From Nipponacmea schrenckii (taxonomy: Eukaryota; Mollusca; Gastropoda; Lottiidae): a stretch of 64,000 bases of DNA. Location: assembly GCA_030562195.1 (NCBI GenBank), contig CM060199.1, positions 21,596,338 through 21,660,337 on the forward strand. Reading direction: 5' to 3'. The stretch's first letter is position 1; every line of letters starts with the position of its first letter. A model generated the notes under the pieces. That model was given only the letters and a program-made list of their open reading frames with translations, searched no databases and was not told the origin of the DNA. The position numbers and the translations under genes were made by a program. Below are positions 21,469-33,793 of this stretch, one piece after another.

Positions 21469-21903
21469 ATGAATACTGAAGATTTGACTACACAGAATTT
21501 ACAAGATGTCATGATACGAAAACAAAAAGAGTTAGAAGAAAAATTCAATCATTACAAAAAGTTAACAAAATGTTGGAGTAGGATAGACACTACTTTTAAA
21601 ACTGTAAGTGTTATATCAGCTTGTGTTATAGCAACAGCAACCACTGTAACAGCAAGTATTACTCTGCCAATATTTATTCCAGCTATCTTAGGGGCTCTGA
21701 CAGCAATTCAAACATCTTCATGTGGTTTGATTACTATTGGGTTTACCTCTAAAAAGAAATTATATTCCAAAACCATATCAAATTTAATACGAACATATTG
21801 GGATAAATTATTTATTTTCTTCGAAAGAAGCAAATCTGACAAAATTATTACCATAGAAGAACTCGAAGAATTTAATGAAATATTCGATGAATTAATAATT
21901 TAA
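21469..21903 (+). CDS. Small membrane protein with two predicted TM segments
   Basis: 144 codons from ATG 21469, eleven bases after the fibre-like gene. The N-terminal ~45 residues look coiled-coil (RKQKELEEKFNHYKKL). Two adjacent hydrophobic segments follow (VISACVIATATTVTASI and LPIFIPAILGALTAI, then CGLITIGF), with an acidic C-terminus (IEELEEFNEIFDELII). After the TAA the same frame stays open for 16 codons (ESLKIEHKKLKKK) and overlaps the next ATG, so the TAA may be a recent mutation. Function unknown; a holin-like or membrane-remodelling role is only a guess. Confidence 0.6.
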   Translation: MNTEDLTTQNLQDVMIRKQKELEEKFNHYKKLTKCWSRIDTTFKTVSVISACVIATATTVTASITLPIFIPAILGALTAIQTSSCGLITIGFTSKKKLYSKTISNLIRTYWDKLFIFFERSKSDKIITIEELEEFNEIFDELII

Positions 21904-21946
21904 ATTGAATCTTTAAAAATAGAGCATAAAAAATTGAAAAAGAAAC

Positions 21947-22119
21947 ATGACTAAACCAATTAAAAAAAAAAAGAATCAAATGATGTAAAACCGAAGAAAA
22001 AAATTGACCATGAATTATTTGCGAAAGTGATTTCTGATATAATTAAAGAGTTTGAAACTTTTAATGGTCAAATTGAAATCGATGGACAAATTTTTGAAGA
22101 TGGTAACAGTGTACAATGA
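21947..22119 (+). pseudogene. Small Lys-rich P2 ORF with an A-run slip
   Basis: ATG at 21947 (MTKPIKKKK) overlaps the extended end of the previous frame. An 11-A run puts the frame out. One base more or less would let ~50 further residues (KIDHELFAKVISDIIKEF...FEDGNSVQ) read to the TGA at 22117-22119. No family recognised. Confidence 0.4.
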
Positions 22120-23933
22120 AGAAAATTTTTAAAGGGACATCACCATTGGTGTACTTTTGGGAAAGCTATGAAAAATTCATCCAACAGCCAATAATAAAGG
22201 TAGAAACTTGAGCCTGATATGAAAACAAACACCCAGAGAATTAAAACAGACCAATCAACAAACAACAAACTGTCAACAATCAACAAATTACCATACTTCC
22301 CATAAAAAACATCACGTAACATTTAAACAGGAAAATTATAATAGTATAGTTGGGCTATATATATCCAAGCAAGTGTAGTGCACTAATATCTTTGCTAAGC
22401 TAAAGTAGTCAGAAAGATAGATACTCATTCACTTGTGGACATTTATTGTAATTTAGTTGAGCTAAGAGGGACACATCTTAATAGTTGTTAAATATATACT
22501 AGTTGACTTAACTCAACTTCAGCTATCTTTATCACTTTTCAGATTTAGAATTAACAACAGTTTTGACTTATTGTAGAACAACCAAAATCTGAATTTTGTT
22601 TCTAAAAAGTGATAGGAATAGCTAAAATTGAACAATTATAAGGATATATAGATGTAGATGACCATATCCCTTTATCTTTAACAATCAAATGGTAATAAAA
22701 TAAATTCCATAAAATACAATGTGCATAAATATCTACAACCTATTGTCTGCCATTAGAATATATCAAAAAATATTAGAATTGATCAAAAATCTTAAAAAGA
22801 ATTAGAAATTTTCAAGAACCGCTGAAAGCAATTTTTTGATTTTTGTTTCTATTTGTGAAAAAATTTGGCAGTTTAAAAACATGTCAACAAAACAATCAGT
22901 GAAAATTAAACATGTATCAAAGTCATTAAAATTATTTAGAATGGTGTTTTAAATGTGTCTGGGAACATGGTCTAATATTAGCAACCATTTCTCAAAATGC
23001 TTCTGTGATAAAAAAAAAAAAGTGTTTTGTGAATTTTAACAGTTATAATTCCTGCCATGCATATTTTACAAAAATTCATCAATGAAAATACGCTTAGAAA
23101 TTACACAAAAACAAAATTCTTTTTTTGCAGAACATTGCCAAGATCTCTGGAGTACAGCAACTATCTTTATTTTTGTCCCCAGACAATTTGTAAATTTCAA
23201 ATCAAAAAGCATGCAAAAAAAGATTACTGTCATAAAAAATTGATAGAAATACATTTGGCCAGCAAGTTAGAAAAGTTAAAACTTAATCTTAAAAAGACCA
23301 TTAAAACTATACATTGCAATATTTCTTTTAATCAATCTGTTTCAAAAACAATAGAAATAGCAAACTGTCCACTATAACATTTGAGTTAAATTCACTGTCT
23401 TTGTCAGTCATGCCTAGTTGAAGTTTCACTGTGTCTGTGTAAAAACAATGTGTCTATGATTGAAGTCTATAGGACAAAAATATTAAAATAACCTGTTGTG
23501 AGAATTCAAAATTATGTTATGTTTTGATAATTTTAATGTGACAAATCTATAACTAAAATGTTGTCAAAACAGTCTCTGAGGTCTGTTTTATGAACATTAA
23601 TAAAAACATACTAGTCTTATATCTGGAAATTTTAACCCCTAAACCCCATCTGAATCATTTTGGCATTAGAAACATATAAACAGAAACATGTAGGTCATCA
23701 GTTGAGTGAAGGTGAGGAAGAAAATATTAAATAAAAAATTAAATAAAATAAACATAATATAGAGAATTTCTAACTAAAACAAAGATATATAGATAGATAG
23801 ATATAACTTTGTTTAACCAAGGCACAATACAGATTTTCCACTAGACACTTAGTGGAATATACTGCTACAAGCTAAACTAACTACTCGAGTCAGCCAGGTC
23901 ACATCTCCCATTATGCTTTATATAGTTCCCTGT

Positions 23934-23936
<3 letters not shown>
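22120..23936. other. AT-rich non-coding part of P2
   Basis: No supported gene. An imperfect inverted repeat has arms at about 22522-22546 (GCTATCTTTATCACTTTT) and 22604-22622 (AAAAGTGATAGGAATAGC), which may be a decayed MITE. The 5' end of the polymerase gene should lie between here and 29206, but I cannot recognise it. Confidence 0.5.
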
Positions 23937-23972
<36 letters not shown>

Positions 23973-26900
23973 CAAAATATTTTATTTACAATACAATGTA
24001 AAGGCATTTACAATTACACAAGTTGAAATAAATAAATAAATACAAATTACTTACAATTAATAATATTACTAATTTTTATTTGAGGCACGCGTACGACTGT
24101 TTATAGCCATAAATATTTCCACTTGTTTTGTGTTTGCAAGTTATTTTCAAAACACTTCATTTCAAATTCAGATTTTGTTTTTAAAAAAGAGACATATTTT
24201 TCCTTGACAGGTATGGTATTATTTAGTTTACATGTATATATGTAATATTTAGTTAATATTAGGACATGGTTAACAAATATAAAATCGCTTTTATTTGAAA
24301 AAAAGGAGTTGTCGATAATCCCAAAATGTTTGATTTCAGAAGTTAGTCTAGTATGAATATTGTTACTGCGCAGTAGTTCTTCCAAGACATTCCATATATT
24401 TTGAGCTAAATGACAATATAAAAATAAATGATTAATAGTTTCAATACTTGCATGGCAAAAGGTACATAATGTAGATGGTTCAAGTTTAAAGAGGCACAAC
24501 ATATTATTTGTGTAAATTATTTTGTGAATATATTTGAATTGGAAATTTTGCAATCTAATATCACAACATACATTGAATGGTAAGTTGAAAATCTTGACGG
24601 ACATGTCATCATCTATATTAATGTTTAGCTCATCTTCCCATTTACATAGACTATTTGGCTTACTATATAATGATTTGATTCTTGTGGAGTAAATATCGCT
24701 TGTTTTTATATTATCTAAGTCTTTTTTGTATATAAGACTCATGTTTTGATTTATATCTTCATGCACATCACTATTTGTTGATATTGTACATTGCTGTTTA
24801 TTATTTGTGAGTAGATTTTTAACTTTGTTTGATATATTTGCTATTGATGACTGAAAGCATATTGGAAGCTTCACAATATTTGGACTGATGATTTCATGAA
24901 TAAACAGTAGTTGCATTTTAATGGGCACAAAATTATTAGGATCTATGATTTTTTTAAAGTGTTTATTATACCATACTAATTGGTTTTCTTTGGGGACAAT
25001 TTCGTCTAAATGTGAACTATAAATTTCATACCAGTTTAATATAAGATTTTCATAAAATTGAGAGTTTATTTTAATTACTTGAGGTGTAAAATTTGCACCT
25101 AAAATTAGTTTGCCGTCATATGGTAACATACTAAATAAAAATGTTTTGATCCATACTTGGTCTTTGAGAGAGAATAATTTCTTAACCCAAAATATTGATT
25201 TACTGATAATGTGTTCCTCTAAATTAATCATATTCAACCCTCCAAGAGATCTATTTTGGCAAATTGAATTGCGCTTAACTTATCCGGGCCGTTCCATAGG
25301 TAATTATATATAATTGTATTACACTTTTTAATGACATAATGTGGTACATAGATGGCTGAGGCTTGATACAATAGTTTGGAGAAACAAAAAGTTTTAATTA
25401 TTTGAATTTTACCAATCAAAGTGAGATTCCGCCCTTTCCATCTATTAATAGTAATTTCAATTTCTTCTAGTTTTTTATCAAAATTCAATTTATTCTTAAT
25501 TGATTCATCAAAAGAGAAAAAAATACCCAGAATTTTTATATAATTTTTGCAGACAGTCAAACCAAGGTTATTAATAAGGTTAGGTAAATTTTTAATATTA
25601 CTATTTAAATCCATGGCTTCAGTTTTTGACAGATTAATAGATAAACCTGATGTAAGACTAAAATGCCTCAAAACCTCCAAAAAGACCTCCTAAAATCCTT
25701 TAGTAAACAAGTGATATCATCTGCAAATGCTATGATTTTCAAGTCTTCATTTCCAAATGCAATGCCTTTATATTTACTATCTGAACGAACATATATACAC
25801 AGTGTTTCTATGACTAGGTTAAATAAAATGGTTGACATAGGGTCCCCTTGTCGTACGCCTGATTTGATAGGAAAATATTTTGTACTATAACCATTATTGA
25901 ATACTGCACATTCTACATTCTTATAAAGTGTTTTGATCCATCGTATAAAATTCCTTTTAAAGCCAAAATATCTCAGAACATCTAGCATATAATTATGATT
26001 AATACTGTCAAACGCTTTTTTGAAATCAATTGCCAACAGAAGTCCCGATATTCGTTTTTTTTTGGGCTAATGTGATACAGTCATCCATTATTCTGAAATT
26101 TTTTCTTGTATATGTCTGTTTGGTATAAATGCAGTCTGATTCGGGTGTATTAACTTGAACAAAAATGGCTTCACTCTAGTACATAAAACTTTACTTGCAA
26201 TTTTAACATCAACATTAATTAATGTTATGGGTCTCCAGTTATTAATATCAGTTTTCAATTTATTTGGTTTTGGCAGAAGTTTTATAATTGATTGGCGTTG
26301 GCTAGTTGAAAAACATTCATTCTCAAAACTTTCATTTAACGCATTTAAAACAAAATTTTTAATATTCGGCCAAAAGTGTCTGTAAAATTCAGTTGTAAGT
26401 CCGTCATTTCCGGGCGAGGAGTTTAATTTAAATGAGCTTATAGCTTTTTTACATTCATTTTCATCGATTTTATATTCAAGTAATTCGGCCTCATAATCAT
26501 TTAATGTGGGGTGAGGTTCATTTATGGAAATAAAATCAATCAAACTTTTATTACTAATTTTTAACTCATATAGGCTTTTATAAAACATTTCAATATTATT
26601 CATAATCTCGTGAGGTTTATCAATTACATTACCTTCTGATGTTATTAGTTTAGAGACCTTAGTTGATTTTAGTGTTTGTTTTTCCAGATTCAAGAAAAAG
26701 GCTGTATTCTTTTCACCCTCCATAGCATATTGGACCTTTGATCTCAAAATAGCACCTTTTGCTTCCTCAGTGTATAGATTATCTAATTTAGCTTTTATAA
26801 TTTCATATTGATTACAATTTTCTTGGTAACAATCGTCAACTAAACTTAATTTATTGTCTAGTTCTTTTAATTCTTTACTTAATTTATCTTTTATTGTTCT

Positions 26901-27105
26901 CTTAACTTTTTGTTTCTGTTTACAGTAAGTTATTGTGCATGTCTTTATTTTGAACTTTATGAAGTCCCATAAGCCTCTGCGATTATTGATATCAAAATAT
27001 TCTTCCTGCCATGTTTGTAACGAATTGCATATTAATTTTGTATAGGTACAATCATTTGTTAATGTTGCATTGAATGTGTCGATCTTAAAGCAAATAAATT
27101 TTACT
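23937..27105 (-). mobile_element. Tx1/L1-like LINE inserted in P2 (5'-truncated, A-tailed)
   Basis: On the minus strand the element ends with a ~31-base poly(A) (T-run 23937-23967) preceded by an AATAAA signal (TTTATT at 23981-23986). Its 5' end is truncated at about 27105, where it meets another LINE in the opposite direction. It is a different copy and subfamily from the LINE at 15290. Confidence 0.85.
24101..27105 (-). pseudogene. Tx1/L1-like LINE ORF2 (RT and C-terminal zinc finger)
   Basis: Reads right to left: RT N-terminus (GAILRSKVQYAMEGEKNTAFF, SSPGNDGLTTEFYRHFW, INNWRPITLINVDVK), then AIDFKKAFDSINHN (catalytic Asp), SGVRQGDPMSTILF, IAFADDITCLL. The thumb follows (GLSINLSKTEAM, YIKILGIFF) and a C-terminal CTFCHASIETINHLFLYC zinc-finger block. 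Frameshifts near 26060, 25675 and 25236. No endonuclease remains because of the 5' truncation. Confidence 0.85.
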
Positions 27106-29205
27106 ATTTGAAGCAATTCCGACAAAGGAATTCTAAACAATCATTGAGCTTATATAAAGGAGCCAAGACTCTATGTGAAATCAAAAAACGAGAACATACT
27201 GAAAAGGTTTATGCAGATTTGTTGAATGACATAAATGACAAATCTAAATTTTGGAAAACACTTAGTTCTGTAAGACAAAAATCAACAGCTTTACCTGGGG
27301 TGACGCCAAAGCAATGGTTTGATTATTTTCAAGGTTTATTGAATAAGACATCGGACACAATCACTACGGACGCCTTTGATTTTGACTACACAGATGATTC
27401 TGATGGTTGTGAATATGACATGTTAAATGAACCAATCGGTGAAGATGAGGTTTTGAGATGTATTCAACATATGAAAGCAGGGAAATCCCCTGGACCCGAT
27501 GGAATTTGTATAGATCTCATTAAATCATCACCATCCCTATTTACAACGATCCTAACAAAATTGTTCAATTCTGTGTTTAGTTCAAACTCATATTATCCTA
27601 GTTCTTGGTCTACTGCCATGATAGTACCATTGTACAAGAGAGGTAATAAATGTGAGACTAGTAATTATAGACGTATATCTCTTTTAGATAATATTGGTAA
27701 ATTTTATGCATCAGTTTTAAATTGCAGATTAAAATACTGGTCGGAATGTTATGATAAGTATGAGGAAGCTCAGGCTGGCTATAGGCCACATTACTCAACA
27801 TTTGATCACATATTTTCTTTGAGTGGCCTTGTGGAAAAGTACCTTTCAAAACCCAAAGGCAGATTTTACTGTCTCTTTGTCGATTTTTCTAAGGCTTTTG
27901 ATAGTTTAAATCGGGCAAAATTGACGAAATTGCTTTTCCACAAGGGCATTCATGGCAAAATGCATAATGCACTACGAAATATGTATAATTCAGTTAAGAG
28001 CTGTGTCAAATTAGGCAGCCAAATAACACCTTCCTTTGAGTGTCATACAGGTGTCAGGCAAGGGTGTATTTTGAGCCCGATCCTTTTCTGCTTTTACATT
28101 AACCAACTGTTGGAAATGTTGGAAAACAGTGATGTCCGTGGTATTTTCACTATAAGTGAAGTGAAAGACATTTCAGCTCTTTTTTATGCAGACGACCTCA
28201 GTCTTGTCTCTGACACTATTGGTGACCTTCAAAGGAAAATAAACATTCTGGAAAGATCATGTCAGCTTTCTGAATTATCTGTCAATATTGATAAAACTAA
28301 AATTATTGTCTTTAGAAATGATGGTGTTATCAAGTCTATTGAAAAATGGTTCTTTAAAGGAGTAAGACTCCAATGTGTAACCTATTATTGCTATCTAGGT
28401 ATCCTATTTTCTTCAAGGTTAAAATGGGGTAAGTGCCTTATAAACCTGTCCCTGAAGGCAGAAAAGGCTCTTATACCAATTACGTCATTTATTTAAAAAA
28501 TCGGACACCCTCTACCACGTGTTTCCTTCAAAATTTTTGATTCTATTATAAAACCTATCTTGTTGTATGGTGCACAACTTTGGGGCTTTCAATATAGACC
28601 TGAACGGGTCCATACAAATTTCTGTAAATATGTGCTAGGCATACACAAATCGTCATCTAGTGATGGTGCTGTTGGTGAGTGTGGCCGATTCAGCTTAAGT
28701 ATTTATTATATGTTAACATGTTTAAAATATTGGTGTTCCTTAGTTAATATGTCAATTGAACGTTATCCAAAACAGGTGTACCTGATGCTAAAGAGATTAG
28801 ATCAAAATCTAAGTCGGACCACTTGGGTAACTCATCTGAGAATGTTGTTATTTTCTCTTGGCTTCGCATTTATGTTTTACGTTGAAAACATTGGAAATGT
28901 TAATCAATTTTTGCAATCTGTGAAATTAAGACTCAAGGATATAAATATCCAGGAGTGGTCAGCTAAGGTCATGTCACACGATAGTCTCACCGAGTACAAT
29001 TCTTTTAAATTTGATTTAAGCCAAAAATTTTATTTAACATGTCATATAGGTATTAAACTGAGAAGAAATATTACCAGGCTGCGTTTAAATTTGCTACCCC
29101 TGACAGAAAACCTTTATAGGCGAGGTATTTGTAGGACCCCAATATGTCCTTTATGTGAGTGTGGAAACGAAAATGCTTATCATTTCATGTTCACATGCAA
29201 AGTTT
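27106..29205 (+). mobile_element. CR1-like LINE fragment inserted in P2, truncated at both ends
   Basis: Begins in the pre-RT linker at 27106, back to back with the other LINE, and stops at 29205 inside the C-terminal zinc-finger region. The related copy at 45100-48990 continues some 70 residues further and has a TCTTGAA-type 3' end. Loss of the 3' end is unusual for a LINE insertion, so the right junction is probably a later deletion. Confidence 0.75.
27108..29205 (+). pseudogene. CR1-like LINE ORF2 (RT)
   Basis: A long 462-codon frame: GKSPGPDGICIDLI, SNYRRISLLDNIGKF, LFVDFSKAFDSLNRAKL (catalytic Asp), GVRQGCILSPILFCFYINQL, LFYADDLSLVS. A stop at about 28494 is followed in another frame by the thumb/connector (LLYGAQLWGFQYRPERVHTN) and CPLCECGNENAYHFMFTC. 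No endonuclease. A CR1/L2/Jockey-group LINE; the clade is not decided. Confidence 0.82.
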
Positions 29206-31561
29206 AGGAATAAAAGAAATAGAAAACAACTATGAACAAGTATGGAAAACCTGTGTTAACGAAAACATTAAACTTTTTTCAGAATTTAATCCAGCTTCCA
29301 TGTCACAAAACACCCAACCTGAAACTCTTTATGCTTGGGATTCGGAGACCTATACAGAAAAAGAAACTGGTAAAACAATACCATATGCATGTTCTTTAGT
29401 CAATTTGGAAAAGCTGCGAAAAATATTAGAACGAATAAATTGTCGTTTCCCAGATCTAAAACCCACAGATAATGTCCCTGAAGAATTTTATGAAAAAATA
29501 AAATGAATATAGTTCATATATTTGTAGGTACAGATTGTATAGATCAAATGTTAAAATATTTAGGAAATGCTGATCAAAAACAATTAACTTTAGTTTCTCA
29601 TAACGGTAGTGGTTTTGATAATTGGATTATTATCAAAAATATGTCGAAATTAACTCATTGTTCTCTCAAAACCACAAGAGGCATACTTCGTTTACCAATA
29701 TCTAATATATTTACAGAAAAGTCTTTACAGAAAAAATGGAATAATGAAAAGAAGTTTAACAATGATAACAATTATCTTCAAAAATTAAATTTCACTTGTT
29801 CATATCAACATGTAGCAAGAAGTTTAAAAGATTGGGGTAAATCATCAGAATTACCAATGAATTTAAGAAAGATTGATTTAGATATTGCGTCTATAAACGA
29901 ATCAAATTGGGAGTCCCGAAGAGAAGAATGGGAACCTTATGCTAAAAGAGATACAATATGTTTAGGCATATGTTTGATCAAATACAATCACGTTATGACA
30001 TCTATGATAAATCAAAGTGTAATAAATAATTTAACAGCTCCTGCCTTATCTCTTAAAGGTTGGTATCATCTGTATAAAGGAGAAAAAGTATATTCTCACG
30101 TAGATCGATTCATCAGACATTTAAACATTTCAACATAATAAAATTCAAATCGGATAAATTAGATGAAATTTGTAAAGTACTACAACATCATTTAAATATA
30201 ACTGATTCTGATATAATTGAGTTATTCAAAAAATACCAACAGTCTACTAAAGATTTTAACGAAGAGTTGAAGAAAATCTCTTGTTCTAAATTAATGGCAT
30301 TTGACGCTAACGGTCTTTTTGCCTCTGCTATGTGTGATGGTGAATACCCAAAAACTGAATCAGCAAGAGCTATAAAAGATTATGAAAAGGTAGAATTTGT
30401 AAAGTTTTTCAATAAACAACAATTTAGACCAAGGTGTGCTATTTTATCTGTTTGGTTTGAGTATCCAGATAATATGTTTTTTCAACCAATACCAGCCAAA
30501 GACAAAGTAACTTACACTGTTATAGAGGATGATAAACCTAAAGAAAAATCTGGTGATAAGATACGATTTAGAAATGGATTTTGTAATGACGTTCTCACTT
30601 CTGTTGACATACAGGAAATTGTTCGAGCTGGTGGAAAAATTATCAAAATATTAGATGGGATAGTCTATGAAGAAAATTTCAAAACACCTCCTTTTAAAGA
30701 CTATGTTTTAACTTTAAAAGAAGAAAGAAACAAATATAAACAACAGGGAAATTGTGTTGGCAGTGACTGTATGAAATTACTTGGTAATTCTTTGTACGGA
30801 AAAAGTGTTCAGAAAGATATAAATACAGAATTTCATTTATGGTCTGAAGATACTCTTAAAGCAAATTTCGATTCAAATATAAAACGTTATGAAAAAGTAA
30901 ATGAACAACAATATATAGTGGAAAAAGAAAAGGAACAACCTGAAATTATCAAACCAACAAAAACAACAAGATTAACACCGAGTCACTTGGGTTCATTCAT
31001 CTTAGCACATAGCAAACGAATAATGAATAATTTTATTCATGTTATTGATGGTTTTAGAAAACCAGAAATATATTATACTGATACCGATAGTTTATACATA
31101 TCAGATAGGAATTGGGATTAACTTCTGAAACGGAATATGGAAAAGGAAAGAATGATTATGGAGATGGTGGTATAATATTTGGTTTATATTTGGCTCCAAA
31201 AGTAAAATACAATATCATTCTAACTTCTAATGGAGAATTAGTGGAAAAGAAAACTTTTAAAGGATATACAAAATCAAAGTTGAGTGTGGAAGATTATTTA
31301 AAATTAGCCAATGGAAAAGATAATGAAAACGAATTCGATAAACCTTGGAAAAAAAGTTTTACAGATGGTGTGGTAATTCCGAAAGATAAACAAAAGAAAG
31401 TATTCAAACATAATTTGAATTTGATTAAAAGAAAAGCACCAAACAGAAATGGAATTATCTATCCTTATGATAATAAAGATGAAGTTAATAAGGTTAAAAA
31501 TTACGAATTCGACGATTACGATTATATAATTTTAGATGAAGATGAGGAAACGTGTAATTGA
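29206..31561 (+). pseudogene. Protein-primed family B DNA polymerase of P2, 5'-truncated and frameshifted
   Basis: Exonuclease motifs: YAWDSETY (Exo I), SHNGSGFDNWIII (Exo II), EPYAKRDTICLG (Exo III). Polymerase motifs: LMAFDANGLFASAM (motif A, usually D-x2-SLYP type), KLLGNSLYGKSVQ (motif B), IYYTDTDSLYIS (motif C, catalytic Asp pair). Frame changes lie near 29500, 30125 and 31115. The N-terminus, where a terminal-protein-like domain would be expected, is missing because a LINE fragment ends at 29205. It ends at 31561, tail to tail with the penton-like gene, the coding ends overlapping by about 40 bp. This enzyme family copies linear genomes from a protein primer, matching the inverted-repeat ends. 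Confidence 0.9.
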
Positions 31562-32249
31562 ATACATATTTCTTCCTCACCAAAATCTAAATATCTTCCA
31601 CGTCCATCTTTTATATCTAAATTGATATCTTTAATACCTGTGGTATTTATTGGAAGATATGTTGTTTGAAACGGTTTTCTACTATTCTATAACCGATTGG
31701 AACCGTAAACGTTGGAATACTGAAAATGATTTGTTGTTTGTTTTTATTGAAAAATCCACCATCCACCAAATTGCAATGAATATTGATGATATCGATATCG
31801 TTTTCAATATTTGCTTTATAGGGAGCAAGTGTAGATTGGGTATACAATTTCTTTTCAAAACCTAATAATTCATTTATTGAGTTTTCTACATTGAAATCTA
31901 CTTTTTGTTTCGGTCTCAAATTTAGTTTTATTTTGTTCAGATTTAAATTGCCTTCGAATTCAATATTTGGTCTGTCCTTATGACTTCCGACAAATTGAGA
32001 TATATATTCGTTGATGGAAACATATTCATAACTTCCTGGTAATAATGTTAATAATTTAAATGTTCTTCCATCGTCTTTAGAAATTTTCAATTGGTTATTC
32101 TGTTCACTAACATTTCTTATTGAATTGTAAACTGAAAAATATTTTAGTCCTAACTTATAGTTTTTATTTGAATCTAGTTCACATTCATAATCTAGGGTTA
32201 ATCTTATTTTCGAGGACTTAGATGTTATTATGAAAAACTCCTCATCCAT
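31522..32249 (-). pseudogene. Penton-like minor capsid protein of P2, one frameshift
   Basis: ATG at 32249 (MDEEFFIITSK). Blocks LLPGSYEYVSINEYI and SINELLGFEKKLY recall minor capsid (penton) proteins of Polintons and virophages. The frame stops at 31647. A shift near 31665 continues with LPINTTGIKDINLDIKDGRG to a stop at 31522, inside the 3' end of the polymerase on the other strand. A single jelly-roll role at capsid vertices is inferred. Confidence 0.55.
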
Positions 32250-33054
32250 TTTTTAAAACATTAATATAATCGTCTTTTTCTATTATTCCTTTTTGTAATA
32301 ATCTTTTTAAAATAGCGTGTATTTCATTTGAATCAGATTGATGTCCATGTTTCATTGCTTCAATAATTACATTAAGTCTTTTAAGAAATTGTTCGGGATC
32401 ATCTGATAAAAAAGTTATACCTTCTCCGGATATCAAATTATTGAATTCGTCTATTTCTTCTATGATTGGATTATTTTCACCATATTCATCCGATTCATCA
32501 ACTTCATTCATGGCTTTGATATGTAGCTCAACTTCTTTCATTCTGTTTGTTATTGCTCCTGTCTTTTTAGTATCAATTAGAAGTTTTAAGTACTCTATTA
32601 AATCAGTGTAATTGGCAATGGCAATATCCCCTCCGTTCATCAAATCTATTATTCCGTGTGTTAATTTATATATAATGGGTTTTGTATCTATCTTGAATTG
32701 AGGGGAACGATGATCGAACAATATTCTATAATCATTGAATAATAACCCATGATCATCCACAACTGGTTTAATAGACTTGGGTAAAGTGGGGTCAGGATTT
32801 GAAAAATAACGTTTTATATCATCAAGTGATTTTATAAAAAATTCATTTTCTGGGACATTTTCTATTGCAGGAGGTGAAACATTTTGTATAGCAGGAATAT
32901 TTTCTTGTTGTTTTAATAGAGGTTTAAATAAAGTTGATAAACTCTCCTCCATTCCCATTTGCGATAATCTTCTATCTTCAATTTTAGATTTTAATTTATC
33001 TTTAGTTTTAATGTATTCTTTATTTCTCTTTAATATTTTATTCCAATCAGTCAT
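32242..33054 (-). CDS. P2 protein of unknown function, intact
   Basis: 271 codons counting the stop, from ATG 33054 (MTDWNKILKRNKEYIKTKDK). I chose this start because it follows the ATPase stop by two bases; the frame is open a few codons further upstream. The N-terminus is basic and helical, then comes a proline-containing linker, a middle part (DDHGLLFNDYRILFDHR, LTHGIIDLMNGGDIAIANYTD) and an acidic C-terminal half (ESDEYGENNPIIEEIDEFNN). Its stop overlaps the penton-like start by 8 bp. No family recognised; position suggests a packaging or capsid-assembly factor. It is unbroken while most neighbours are not. Confidence 0.65.
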   Translation of the reverse strand: MTDWNKILKRNKEYIKTKDKLKSKIEDRRLSQMGMEESLSTLFKPLLKQQENIPAIQNVSPPAIENVPENEFFIKSLDDIKRYFSNPDPTLPKSIKPVVDDHGLLFNDYRILFDHRSPQFKIDTKPIIYKLTHGIIDLMNGGDIAIANYTDLIEYLKLLIDTKKTGAITNRMKEVELHIKAMNEVDESDEYGENNPIIEEIDEFNNLISGEGITFLSDDPEQFLKRLNVIIEAMKHGHQSDSNEIHAILKRLLQKGIIEKDDYINVLKNG

Positions 33055-33056
33055 TT

Positions 33057-33790
33057 TTAATTGCAAATATTTGTCATGACTTTTTGTCCTGCTTGTTTTC
33101 TGGTATTAACAAAGATATATCCATGGTCGTCAGGATTGCTCCATTGTCTTCTACAAAGTTTTTTAAATTCATCTTTCTCCATACCATGAATTATTGATTG
33201 GAGTATTTGAGATAGATCTATTCAAACAAAATAAAACAATTAGCGTTCTTTCTAATAAACATTCCGTCCATTCCATAAAATGATTGAGATTGGTATATAC
33301 AATGACAATTGTGATGTCTTCCTTTAGTAAAGAATTCTTGTTGAACTGTTTGGTTTGATTGTGCTACACAGTCATCGAAAATGACCAGGTTTTTCCTTTT
33401 CTTGTCGATATTAGACAACTCTAAATCATTCACATTCTTGGTTAGTAAAACTTTAATATTAGTTGGTGTTAATGATGGGTTGTTTTCTTTTATACAATAA
33501 TTTATAAATTCTTCAATAGTTTTGTCATTTTGAAGATCTTCATCCTGTTCATAAATTCGAAATATTTGCTGTATGTCTTCTTTTTGTAAATATTCTAAGG
33601 CTTTAAGAAATTGATAATATTATTGATCTGGAGTTGATGTATAAATGTAAAGGGAATTAAAATCTAATAATTTGGGTGTTGTCAACATCTTAAATAAGAG
33701 GTGAGTTTTTCCTGATCCTGATTGACCAACAATACACATTAACATTGGATTTTGTGGAAACCTATCTGAATGTTTAAATTTTGCAGCCAT
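33057..33790 (-). pseudogene. Genome-packaging ATPase (FtsK/HerA-A32 type) of P2, broken
   Basis: ATG at 33790 (MAAKFKHSDRFPQ). Walker A is IVGQSGSGKTHLLFKM, Walker B is KKRKNLVIFDDC, and HHNCHCIYQSQS is a likely sensor region. An in-frame TAA lies at 33620-33622. A frame change near 33222 moves the last part (ILQSIIHGMEKDEFKKL...HGYIFVNTRK) to a stop at 33057-33059. Polinton/adintovirus ATPases of this type pump the genome into the capsid. Flanked at 2-3 bp distance by genes on both sides. Confidence 0.85.
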
Positions 33791-33793
33791 TTT

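Noticed and set aside
23057..23377. 106-codon Lys-rich frame in P2 as the missing polymerase N-terminus
   Set aside because: No motif, composition explained by AT-rich DNA, and no continuity with the polymerase.
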